Source: Acidobacteriota bacterium
GTDB taxonomy: Bacteria > Acidobacteriota > Terriglobia > Acidiferrales > UBA7541
Direction of reading: 5' to 3'
Assembly (NCBI GenBank): GCA_003223215.1
Contig: QHYH01000104.1
Span: 60,531 to 124,530, forward strand
DNA length: 64,000 nucleotides
The position numbers and the translations under genes were made by a program. Under the pieces are notes generated by a model that was not told the origin of the DNA, made no database searches, and was given only the letters and a program-made list of their open reading frames with translations. Shown here in pieces: positions 35,722-45,000 of this stretch (its first letter is position 1; every line of letters starts with the position of its first letter).

Positions 35722-37611
35722 ATGCGGCTGCGGCTGCGCACAAAATTCACGTTGGTGATGACCAGCCTCGTGCTCTTCGTCGTCGCGGTGTTGTCCTACG
35801 TGTTTGCCGCGCAACTTCTCGAGCAATTGATTCAGGAAACCGACAAGCGCGCCGCCGACCTTTCCGAGCAAGTCTTTCTTCAGGCCAAGCATGCGCTGAT
35901 AGAAGCTGCGCAGCTCGGCTTGCGCCCGGATTCCTATGCTCCTGAAGAAATCCACGATTATGTCCGGCACGCGTTCGAGATCAGCGAAGGCTTGCGAACT
36001 CAATTCGTCGCCGCCAAGAAAAACCCGCTGATCTACGAGGTCTCCATCACCGACACCGACGACCTGGTGCTGGCTTCGACCGACGAGAATCTGCAGGGGA
36101 AGTTCCTGCCTCACAGGGCTTCGCTCTCTCAGCTTGTCGGCCGAAGCTTCCTCCACCAGATCAAAGTTCTCTTGGTGCCGACCAGGCGCACGGTCAAGAA
36201 CCCGCAATTGTTCGAACATGGATACTCCTTTATCAACGACAACAAGCCGTTCGGGGAAGTGCGCGTGATCGTGGATTCTGCACTTCTGGTCCAGTCGATC
36301 CAAGAGGGCCTCCGCACCGGGGGAATCATTGTGCTGGTGGCCCTGGTAGTCTCCGCCTTGCTTGCCGCTCTCGTGACCGGCATCACACTGGCACCACTGC
36401 GCGATATCACCGTACAGCTTGACCGCATCTCCGCGGGCCAATTCGACGCCCTTCATCCCGGAGCACAAACCCTGGAGGCCAGCGGCGACGAATTTGGTTT
36501 GATGAGCCGCAAAATCTCCCAGGTCGGGCAGCAACTCCGCGGCGTGCACGAAATTTTCAGCACCATGCGCGAAAACATGAACTCCGTCATGGCCGGACTG
36601 GAAGACGGCTTGCTTTTGTTCACGCGGGATGCGCGCGCGGTGATGGTCAGTCCCGCCGCCGAGAAATTTCTGGGCGCCCCGGCAAGCGAATTCCTTGGCC
36701 GCCGCGTAACCGACATCTTTCCACCGGGTCATCCGCTGCGCGACGCGCTGCACATTGAGAGCGAAGAGCTCAGCGAGATCACTGCGGAAGCCGATCTCGA
36801 GACCAGCGACGGCCCGAAGCGCGTGAACGTCAGCGTGCAAGCAATCCAGGAAGCCGGCGAGCGCATGGGCGCGCTCGTGACCCTCCGCGATCTCGATTCG
36901 CTCGAAAGCATCGGCACGCAGCTTCGTGTCAGCGAGCGTCTCGCTGCGCTTGGCCGCATCACCGCCGGTGTAGCGCACGAAGTGAAAAATCCGCTCAACT
37001 CCATGCGCCTGTGGCTTGAGAACCTCAAAGAATCCTTGTCCTTCGACGGGTTTTACGATGGCGACAGCCCCTCGCGGCAGGCCGTGCAGGTTTTGGACAA
37101 GGAAATTGACCGCCTCGATCAAGTAGTCAAACGCTTCCTCGATTTTACGCGCCCGGTGGACGTTCGCCTGGAAGCTACGCAGCTTGCCGAGCTCTTGAAA
37201 GAGGTTCTCGAAATTGCCAAGCCGCAGCTGGAAAAGTCCAACATCCAGATTGCGCAGCTTTTGCCGATCGATGTCCCGGAAGTCTATGTCGATCGCGCCT
37301 TGCTGAAACAAGCCGTGCTCAACCTGGTGCTCAACGCCTCGGAAGCCATGCCCAACGGCGGACAATTACGCCTGGTGCTGAGCCGCCGCGGTGAAATGGC
37401 GGAAATCACCGTAGGCGACACCGGTAAGGGCATCCCGCCGGAAAACCAGCAAAAAATCTTCCAGTTGTTTTTCACCACCAGACCGGGAGGCAGCGGAATC
37501 GGACTGGCCAGCACGTTCCGAATTGTGCAGTTGCACAACGGTTCGATAGACTTCACTTCGGAGGTTGGCCGGGGCACCACGTTCCGGATCGAATTGCCAC
37601 TCGCGGCCTAA
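35722..37611 (+). CDS. sensor histidine kinase, NtrB-like
   Basis: 629 residues. TM1 (10-29), a periplasmic sensor (30-198, with ITDTDDLVLASTDENLQG), TM2 (201-222), HAMP (222-275), a PAS domain (285-395), HisKA with phospho-His419 in GVAHEVKNPLNSM, and HATPase_c with N box NLVLNASEAM and G boxes GDTGKGIPP and GGSGIGLAS. It pairs with the NtrC-type regulator just upstream. The wide periplasmic region could detect an extracytoplasmic signal; its identity is unknown. Confidence 0.95.
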   Translation: MRLRLRTKFTLVMTSLVLFVVAVLSYVFAAQLLEQLIQETDKRAADLSEQVFLQAKHALIEAAQLGLRPDSYAPEEIHDYVRHAFEISEGLRTQFVAAKKNPLIYEVSITDTDDLVLASTDENLQGKFLPHRASLSQLVGRSFLHQIKVLLVPTRRTVKNPQLFEHGYSFINDNKPFGEVRVIVDSALLVQSIQEGLRTGGIIVLVALVVSALLAALVTGITLAPLRDITVQLDRISAGQFDALHPGAQTLEASGDEFGLMSRKISQVGQQLRGVHEIFSTMRENMNSVMAGLEDGLLLFTRDARAVMVSPAAEKFLGAPASEFLGRRVTDIFPPGHPLRDALHIESEELSEITAEADLETSDGPKRVNVSVQAIQEAGERMGALVTLRDLDSLESIGTQLRVSERLAALGRITAGVAHEVKNPLNSMRLWLENLKESLSFDGFYDGDSPSRQAVQVLDKEIDRLDQVVKRFLDFTRPVDVRLEATQLAELLKEVLEIAKPQLEKSNIQIAQLLPIDVPEVYVDRALLKQAVLNLVLNASEAMPNGGQLRLVLSRRGEMAEITVGDTGKGIPPENQQKIFQLFFTTRPGGSGIGLASTFRIVQLHNGSIDFTSEVGRGTTFRIELPLAA

Positions 37612-37616
37612 CATCC

Positions 37617-38231
37617 ATGCTTAACCCAGCTCAGCACCGTGTTTATCCGAGGAACCCTTTTCTCTACCGCAGCCGGCCGCTCCTGGTTTGTCTCACCTCT
37701 TGCTCCATGGCCTTCGGCATGAGCGGTTGCGTCGTTCGGCGAAGGCCGGCGATTCCCTGGTCGAGCGCGGTACAAGTGCGGCCGGTCGTGCAACCTCGCG
37801 GTGCCGCCGCGGACGGTGCGGATCTCGAAGTTCCGGAGTTTAACCTCGCTTTGGAGCCCCTGGCGGCCCTGATGGTCCCTGTGCGCATGGCGCCGCCCCG
37901 TCCACGCGTGCCTCCGGCCCCTTCCCCAGCCCCGGCCGCGCCCGTCGCGGCAGAAGGCAAGCCGCCCGCTCCCACCATCGCTCCGCAACTCTCGCAAGCC
38001 GAATTTGCCGCCGCGCAACAGGAAACCAACGAAAGCATGGACATCGCCGAGAAAAATCTCGCGGCCACGAGCGGCAAGAGGCTGAACGCGGCACAATCCG
38101 ACCTGGTTTCCAAAATCAAGGGGTTCCTCAAAGATGCGCGTGAAGCTGCGCGCGCGGGCGACTGGGGGCTGGCCCGCAACCTGGCCAAGAAAGCCCAAGT
38201 GCTCTCCGAAGAACTGCTGCGCTCGGTATAG
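37617..38231 (+). CDS. Pro-rich lipoprotein, hypothetical
   Basis: 204 residues. A hydrophobic segment ends in the lipobox MSGC (about residue 38). A Pro/Ala-rich linker (PPRPRVPPAPSPAPAAPV) separates it from a C-terminal helical domain of about 90 residues (QAEFAAAQQETNESMDIAEKN ... AREAARAGDWGLARNLAKKA) with alpha-hairpin character. It begins 5 nt after the kinase stop, so it is co-transcribed with the two-component pair. Possibly an envelope partner of the sensor. No family recognised. Confidence 0.7.
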   Translation: MLNPAQHRVYPRNPFLYRSRPLLVCLTSCSMAFGMSGCVVRRRPAIPWSSAVQVRPVVQPRGAAADGADLEVPEFNLALEPLAALMVPVRMAPPRPRVPPAPSPAPAAPVAAEGKPPAPTIAPQLSQAEFAAAQQETNESMDIAEKNLAATSGKRLNAAQSDLVSKIKGFLKDAREAARAGDWGLARNLAKKAQVLSEELLRSV

Positions 38232-38331
38232 CCCCGAAGCGAGACTCAAGAGTCCCAAGATGTTTCCCTTTTTCCGACCTTTCTTGCAGGCGAAAGGGCC
38301 TATCTCTCGCGACGTCAATGGACGGTTTTTC

Positions 38332-38661
38332 TCAGTGGCTGCCATAGCGCTGCAAAATGCGCCAGGGGGCGCGTCCACGATGGAACTTGAGGCCAACGAA
38401 GAAACGAGCCTGGTCAGACTTCTCGCAATAAATGACTTCGCCTTGCATGGGAGGTCCCTGGTCGACCGGGGCAACCTTTACCTGATCCCCCGGTTGCCAG
38501 CGGTGGAGCGAGCACACTCGCACGCCGCCAGAACTGAGATTGTCGGTGTAGGTCTGTTCTTCGACTTCGCCCCTCCGGTCCGCCAAGGCCGAGAGACGCA
38601 CGACCACCATGATGGGGAGCCTCTTTTCGCTTCTACCGGTTAAGTTTTTATCAAGAATCAT
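38332..38661 (-). CDS. PilZ domain protein
   Basis: 109 residues from the ATG at 38661. The c-di-GMP signature is complete: RSEKR (RxxxR) near the N-terminus and DNLSSGG (D/NxSxxG), with the beta-barrel strands GVRVCSLHRW and FFVGLKFH. Nothing else is fused to it. It lies convergent with the two-component lipoprotein operon. It may control motility, adhesion or an enzyme in response to c-di-GMP. Confidence 0.85.
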   Translation of the reverse strand: MILDKNLTGRSEKRLPIMVVVRLSALADRRGEVEEQTYTDNLSSGGVRVCSLHRWQPGDQVKVAPVDQGPPMQGEVIYCEKSDQARFFVGLKFHRGRAPWRILQRYGSH

Positions 38662-38962
38662 AATGCGCAAGCTGTGACCGGCCAAGGCGGACGGTGTTTG
38701 CGTTTGCGCTCGACTGAACTCGTTCGAGAACCGGTGCCTTCAGCGGAAAGTCAGGTTAGGAGCGTCTCACGTTCGTGCATGGACGGTGGCTCGATGGCGC
38801 CTGCCTTGGCTCTGGCGCTTCCTCTAGGGAAGTCACCAGCATGTACTGCCACACCCATTAGAGAGCGTTTTCCGGGGCAAGCGCAATCCGTCAGAGACCG
38901 TAGCAGCCCTTGGTAAGTTCAAGTAGTACTTAGGCCTACGTCCGGCCGGAAAATCCGGGGCG
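38662..38962. other. 301-bp intergenic region
   Basis: No coding region seen. It contains the promoter of the PilZ gene and the downstream end of the cupin gene. A near palindrome AAGTAGTACTT lies around 38920, and TAGGCCTA follows it. I see no terminator with a T-tract. Confidence 0.35.
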
Positions 38963-39334
38963 TTAGCGGCCAAGGCGCAGATAGTCGTCGTTTTTGCTCA
39001 ACCAATCTTCCCGAGGCGGGTCAAAGATGTCCAGGTCGAGGGTATCCTCGATGGCCCAGGCTTCGTGGGGCATATTGGGAGGGATGCACAGGACTTCGCC
39101 CGAGCGCACGACGATCTCCTTGCCGTCAATCGCGAACTTCAAGGCACCTTCGAGGATGTAGGTGACCTGTTCATTATGATGATGGTGCATCGGCACATGC
39201 GCGCCCTTCTTGAGGAACACGCGCGCCAGCATGATTTTGTCCCCCACTACCATTTCGCGGCCGATGAGTTCATTTAACTGCTCGTGTTCCACGTTCTTCC
39301 AGGGGATGTATTTCGGCTGCATCGAGGTGCTCAT
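38963..39334 (-). CDS. cupin domain protein
   Basis: 123 residues. Metal-binding motif 1 is HVPMHHHHNEQVTYILEG, motif 2 is CIPPNMPHEAWAIED, which together give three His and one Glu. A single compact cupin barrel. Small-molecule sensing or isomerase/oxygenase activity is possible. Its start overlaps the stop of the upstream amidohydrolase gene by 4 nt, so the two are coupled and likely act in the same pathway. Confidence 0.9.
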   Translation of the reverse strand: MSTSMQPKYIPWKNVEHEQLNELIGREMVVGDKIMLARVFLKKGAHVPMHHHHNEQVTYILEGALKFAIDGKEIVVRSGEVLCIPPNMPHEAWAIEDTLDLDIFDPPREDWLSKNDDYLRLGR

Positions 39335-40671
39335 TTCTGATCTCCATAGAGTTTTGCGGCGTTGTCGTGCAGGTACATGCGGGCGAGTTCGAGAGCTTTG
39401 GCCTCACCGAACGCGCCTTCCGCGACGAGCTCGGCCAGGGCGGCGGCCAGGGCCGTGCGCGCAGACTCGGCCGCCAGCCAGAACGTCTCTTCCGCCCCGA
39501 CGGCGTCGTTAAACGGAAAAGCGTCGGACCCAAACATGATTTTTTCCGGGAACAAAGAAATCCACTGCTTGAGAATGTTTTTGAGCTCCGAGGGATAAAC
39601 GTAATAGCCCATTAAGGAAGAGTCCGTGTACACATTCTTCGCCGCGGTCATCCAGATCATCTCGAGCGTGTGCGGATAGCCGCCGTGAATCAGCACGAAC
39701 TTCACGTTTTTGTAGCGCGGATCGCGCAGCACGTTTTCGAGATTCAGCGGAGTGCCGTTGGTCAGGCTGAAGTAATCCCCGATGCCCACGGCGCTGTGAA
39801 AATGCACGGGCAGATCGAGCTTCCCCGCCTGATCGATCATCACGCGAAAAACGTAATCCTGGAAGGTGCGGTATTCCTGCTCGGACGGGAGGCCGCCCGC
39901 GTGAAACTTCGCGTAAATGGCCTCCGCCGAAGCGCGCGGCGGATCGCCAAAATAAAGCGAGCGGAAATACGCGGCTTCGAATTTCATGGCCACGCCGCCC
40001 TTTTTCTGGTTGTCGGCGAGCGTTTGGCGCACGAAATTCTCATAACCGGCGAGGTCCAGGGGCAAGCCGCCGAGGCCTTCTTGTTTCATGTAGCGCTTGA
40101 GCACTTTTTCCTGGAGAGGAACGTACACGGCCATGTCGCCGTTCTTTGCGGCCTGGTCGCGATTGTCGAAGGGGAACAGGAAGGAATCGGCGAAAAACAC
40201 CCAGTGGAAACGCTGGGGATCGAGATAAGGGGCAAACGCAACGCGATTGGCGAGGCACGTTGCGATGTTCATCTTGTCCAGAATGCCGTCCCAGTACGCG
40301 GTATTGCCGGAAGCTTCGGCCGCTTTCTTTTTGTCGATAAGCCATTTGGCGTGTTCGGGCTGGAAATCGTTGTAGGGGTAGGCGAACAGCGCCTTGGCGG
40401 CGGCCACGAATTCGGGATTGTCGTCGCGCAGGCGAAGTACGGAGCTTTCGCCGGGCGGCGCGGCCATCGCGTCCATGTCGGCATCGTCGGGGAAGGTGGC
40501 GTGCGAATGGTTGTCGTAGATCGGGATGCGGGCGATCTGCTCGCGCAGGCGTGTGTAGATTCTCTCGACGTCGCCGCCGGAAAGCGGTTTGGCCTGGGCC
40601 CCGGCGGCCGCAGCTCGACCGAGTGCCGCGAAGAAAATCGCAATGATACCGATCACCTTGTTCATGGCCAT
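39331..40671 (-). CDS. secreted amidohydrolase (metal-dependent hydrolase)
   Basis: 446 residues with a signal peptide (VIGIIAIFFAALGRAAAAGAQA). The first metal motif is IPIYDNHSHATFP (HSH). Later ligands are VHFHSAVGIGD and FVLIHGGYPH, and GSDAFPFND provides the final Asp. The overall pattern is of the Amidohydro_2 family (uronate isomerase or FluG N-terminal type). It is coupled to the cupin gene, and the aminotransferase gene lies 36 nt upstream. Substrate not known; a carbohydrate acid or an amino-acid derivative would fit. Confidence 0.85.
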   Translation of the reverse strand: MAMNKVIGIIAIFFAALGRAAAAGAQAKPLSGGDVERIYTRLREQIARIPIYDNHSHATFPDDADMDAMAAPPGESSVLRLRDDNPEFVAAAKALFAYPYNDFQPEHAKWLIDKKKAAEASGNTAYWDGILDKMNIATCLANRVAFAPYLDPQRFHWVFFADSFLFPFDNRDQAAKNGDMAVYVPLQEKVLKRYMKQEGLGGLPLDLAGYENFVRQTLADNQKKGGVAMKFEAAYFRSLYFGDPPRASAEAIYAKFHAGGLPSEQEYRTFQDYVFRVMIDQAGKLDLPVHFHSAVGIGDYFSLTNGTPLNLENVLRDPRYKNVKFVLIHGGYPHTLEMIWMTAAKNVYTDSSLMGYYVYPSELKNILKQWISLFPEKIMFGSDAFPFNDAVGAEETFWLAAESARTALAAALAELVAEGAFGEAKALELARMYLHDNAAKLYGDQK

Positions 40672-40706
40672 CTTTCAAAACTCTCTTTGAGAATTCCTAC
40701 GGCCGC

Positions 40707-41891
40707 TTACCGCGAAACCGCGGCCCGCCAGTGCATCGCCACCCTGGCGATGCGTTCCAAGGCGTCTTCGAGCAGATTCCGCGCACTCACGAGCGAAAAG
40801 CGCAGGTAATTCCTGCCTCCGGGGCCAAACGCCGCCCCGGCAATCCCGGCGACGCCCCCTTCTTCGAGCAAGATCGCCTGCAGTTTTTCGGCCGAAAGCC
40901 CGGTCTCTTCGATGTTGACCCACGCGTAGAAGGCGCCTTGCGGCGGCAGGCAACGAAATCCGGGAATGCGGTTGAGCCCGGGGACGAAGAGCTCGCGACG
41001 CTTGCGGTACTCCTCGACCATCGCGTCCACCGCGCCGGTCCGATCGCCGAGCGCTTCGATCGCCGCCACCTGGGTGAACTCCGCCGCGCACGTAAAGGTG
41101 TTCAGCACGAGCAAATCCATCGCGTCGATCACCTCGGCGGGGCCGACCGCGTATCCCAGCCGCCAGCCGGTCATCGCGAAACTCTTTGAAAAACCGTCAA
41201 TGATCACCGTGCGCTCGGCCATGCCGGGAAGCGCCCAGATGGATTTGTACTCGCCGCCAAACAGAATGCGCGCATAAATCTCGTCCGAGACAACCCACAG
41301 ATCGTGTTTCCGGGCGAGTTCGGCGATCCTCTCGAGCGCGGGCAAAGCAAAAACCGTGCCCGTCGGATTATTCGGAGAATTGAAAATGATCATGCTGGTG
41401 CGCGGCGTGATCTTTCCGGCGATCTCCTCCAAATCCGGTTGAAAGCGGTTTTCCTCCTGCAACAGAAAAGGTACGGCCTTCGCGCCGAGGCCGCGGGTGA
41501 ACGAGGGATAAATCGGGAAGCCTGGATCGGGATAAAGCACTTCGTCGCCCGGCTCGATGAGCGCCATCATGGCGAGAGAAAGCGCCATCTTGCAGCCGGG
41601 CGCGACAAGCACTTGTTCCGAGGCGACGTCGAGCCGTCGTGTGCGCTTCAAATAACCGGCGATGGCTTCGCGCAAGTTGGGCAGGCCGCGCGTCGCGCAG
41701 TAGCGGTCGCGCCCAGCCGCCACCGCCGCCCGCACGGCATCCACGACGGGCGCGGCGGGATGAAAATCCGGCTCCCCCAGCTCCAAATGAATGACCGAGC
41801 GCCCCAGCCGTTCCAGCTCCTTCGCCCGCGAATACACGGCGAGCGCGCCTTCTCCGTTCAATTGAGAAACGCGCGATGCGATGCGGGTCAT
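40707..41891 (-). CDS. class I PLP-dependent aminotransferase
   Basis: 394 residues. PLP lysine is Lys236 in DGFSKSFAMTGWRLGYAVGP. SPNNPTGTV and VVSDEIYARI give the ring-stacking and phosphate-binding residues, and PGFPIYPSF is the substrate-side loop. Matches the aspartate/aromatic aminotransferase family I. Amino donor uncertain. It lies 36 nt upstream of the amidohydrolase gene on the same strand. Confidence 0.92.
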   Translation of the reverse strand: MTRIASRVSQLNGEGALAVYSRAKELERLGRSVIHLELGEPDFHPAAPVVDAVRAAVAAGRDRYCATRGLPNLREAIAGYLKRTRRLDVASEQVLVAPGCKMALSLAMMALIEPGDEVLYPDPGFPIYPSFTRGLGAKAVPFLLQEENRFQPDLEEIAGKITPRTSMIIFNSPNNPTGTVFALPALERIAELARKHDLWVVSDEIYARILFGGEYKSIWALPGMAERTVIIDGFSKSFAMTGWRLGYAVGPAEVIDAMDLLVLNTFTCAAEFTQVAAIEALGDRTGAVDAMVEEYRKRRELFVPGLNRIPGFRCLPPQGAFYAWVNIEETGLSAEKLQAILLEEGGVAGIAGAAFGPGGRNYLRFSLVSARNLLEDALERIARVAMHWRAAVSR

Positions 41892-42014
41892 CGGTTGTAT
41901 CCGGAAACGATGGTATCACTCCTCAAGCGAGAGCCCGGTTCCCGCTAAGGCAAACTCCAGTCAGGCGCAGCCGCATTGACCCCTTAGCGGGAAGACCATT
42001 TGGTTTTGCCGCCC

Positions 42015-45000
42015 CTAGAACGCGTAGCGCAGCGAAAACTGAACCAGCCGCGGCGTCCCCACGGTGCTCGTGATTTTGCCGAAGGGGCTGTTGGCTCCTC
42101 CGATGGTTTCCACGTCCGTCACCGTGGGGTTACCAAAGTTGGCGTGATTCCAAATATTGAAAAAGTCCGCGGCGAACCGCAGTTCTTGCCGCTCGGTCAG
42201 TTTGAAATTCTTGATGAGCGAGAAGTCCCAATTCTGCTGATGCGGCCCGCGAAAAACATTTCTGCCCAGGTTTCCGAAGTCAGTCGTGCAATAGTTCGCG
42301 TTTGGCAAAATGTTTGTGTCGGACTGGTTAGGATCGCACAGGCTCGGCCCATAGAGTAATGGCGCTGTCGAGAATGCGCTCGAGTTCAGATACCCGTCGA
42401 TTCGCCTATGGATGTCGCCGGTCCTCACCGCACTCGCAAGCGTGCTGCCGGTTGCGAGGCTTCCTGAGAGGGTACCGGGTGTAAAGCCCGCCACAAGGAA
42501 GGCCGTGCCGGCACCGGAATCCGTCACGGAGAAAGGCGTACCGGACTGGAAGATGGTGATGCCGCTCAGGGCCCAGCCGGCCAGCAGTTTTTCCCTAAGG
42601 CCGGTCGCACCCTTGTAAAACGGCAGTTCGTAGCGGTAGCTCACGCTCAAACGGTGCGGGCGGTCGAAGTCCGAGAGCCCGCGCGAAGCCGCAAGCGTCG
42701 ATTCGTCGTTGAAGGCGGTGTTGAACGCGGTGTTTCCAGACGAGGTGGCGTCGGTCGATTTCGAAAACGTGTAGGCAGCTTGGAAGTACCCTGCAACCCA
42801 CCGCCGGGAAAGCGTTGTCTGCAACGAGTGGTAGTGGGAATAGGCGTCGTTGGCGAAGAGCTGGAAACCTCCGTAGCCGTTGATGCCTTGGGCCCGCGAC
42901 CGCGCGACCGCATTCCCAAACGTGTTGGTGGTAATAACGCAAGGATTGGGATTGCAGAACGGACTATTGACCTTCACGGAGTTGGCTGCGGAAGCGCGCA
43001 GGGACTGAAGATTGTCGCGCGTCTCGCGCAAATGCACGGCGTGCGTTCCGACGTAGCCTACCTCGAGAACCCACTGCTTGCCGAGGGAACGTTGCACGGT
43101 CAGGTTCCATTGCTGGGTGTTGGGCACAACAGAGTGCCGCGGCACTTCGAGCCCGAAAATGTTCGTGGACAGGAGCGGGCCCGGGCAAGTGCTGCCGGCG
43201 GTTGGTCCGTACACGGCGTTTTGCGAAGTATCGGATGTGGGATTACCGCTCGAATCGACAAAACCGGTGAGTACCGACAAGCAAGGAACAAAAGTGGGAT
43301 CGAGCGTTCCGGCTTTGGGCAGGCCGTTTGGATTGGGATTCGGGCAGCCACTTAACGGACCGGTTGCCGGAGGCGGGGTCTCGGAGAAAAACAGGCCAAG
43401 GCAGTTCGGTGGACCTCCTCCAAACGCCACCGGCAAGAACGGCGTCTGGAAGGAAAGCTGGTCGACGTTTCCCACATCTTCGCGTACGTAATAGATGCCG
43501 TAGCCTCCGCGAATGGTGGTGGTATGGCGGCCAAAGACGTCGTAAGCCAGTCCGATGCGCGGTCCCAGCCCCGTCGAGTAATTGTTGTCGAGAGTGGTGC
43601 GGGTTGCGCTGCCGGTCAGGCCCGCGAGGCTGAGGTTCTTCACGCAAGAAGGATAGACAAACGGAAACTGGCCGGAGTTCGCGAGACCGGGGTCCAGGTT
43701 CCCGATATGACAAGCATTATCGTAAAAAGCGCCAAAAACCTCGGCGCGCAGACCAAGATTCAAAGTCAGATCGCGGCGAATTTTCCAGTCATCCTGCGCG
43801 AAGAATCCATAATTGTTGGTGCGGTATTCGTGGTTATAGACACCCCCGCCGCCAAAACTGAATTGTGGCGACCCCAAAAGAAAATTCTGGAAATCGGTAT
43901 TTCCATTTGTGGTGTTGGTGAAGAACAGCTCGCCATTGAAAACTTGTGGAAAGAGCTTGTCGAGATGCACCCGCGTGTATTCGCCGCCAAAGCGAAGCAC
44001 GTGCTTCCCTTTCACCCAACTCACGGTGTCCACGAAGTTGTAGTTGTTCTGGGTTTGGTGCTGGTCGGCGAAAGGCGCCGGCCCGATCTCAAAGCCGGAG
44101 CTTGCCAGTACAAATTTATAAATGGAACTGGTGACATTGTTCGTCGGCCGGTCGATGCTCAAATCACTCACCGTCACCGGGGGAAAGTTATCGAGGTTGT
44201 CGTTGATGTGTACGAACCCGAAACGAAATTCATTCACGAGCGCCGGAGAAAAAAGGTGCGTCTCGGTAATGTTAAGAAAGCGCGCGCCGACCGGCGTATC
44301 GAAAGGAAAATTCAGCGATGCTGAACTGATGCTGCTGGCGAGCGTGCTCCCCAGGGATTCCTGCAAGTCGCCAGCGCCAAACGGAAGAAAGCTTTCCGAA
44401 TCGGAAAAGAAGAATCGCGCTGAAAGCTTGTCTGTTCCGCCTCGGAATTCGCGATCCCAGTTGCTCGTGAACTGATCGTCTGTATATTTTCCCGGACGAC
44501 TGACCACAAAGGGCACCGGGTTCGCGGGGTCGCAGAGCTTGGCGCCGGCGGGAACATTCGCTGGTGCCGGGAACAGGTAACCTCCGGCGCCACCTCCAAA
44601 CTGGTTTTGTTTGAAATTGAGCAACGCAAACACGACAGGATCGATGCTAGGCACGCCGCAATCGGCTTCGAGCTGGGTCATGGAAGCGCGGTCCGCTGCC
44701 GGAATATAAGGAATGTTGGTGCTTATGAACGTTCCCGGTGAAAGCCCGCTGCGCTGCCGGGTTCCCTGATAGTTCACGAAGAAAAAGCCATAATTCTCTT
44801 TGACCACCGGCCCGCCCAGGCTCCCTCCGAAAATGTTCTGTTTTACGGCCGGCCGCGGCTGTCCCTGCCGGTTGACGAAGTATTCGTTGGCGTTCAGAAC
44901 ATCGTTTCGAAAGAACTCGTAAATGTCGCCATGCCATTCTCTTGTGCCGGACTTCAAAATCGCATTGACGTTTCCGCCGCCGTTCCTTCCCTGGCTCGCA

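Noticed and set aside
34936..37365. 809-codon open frame on the minus strand opposite the NtrC/histidine kinase genes
   Set aside because: Again antisense to two clear genes and without family-like sequence; its length follows from codon bias.
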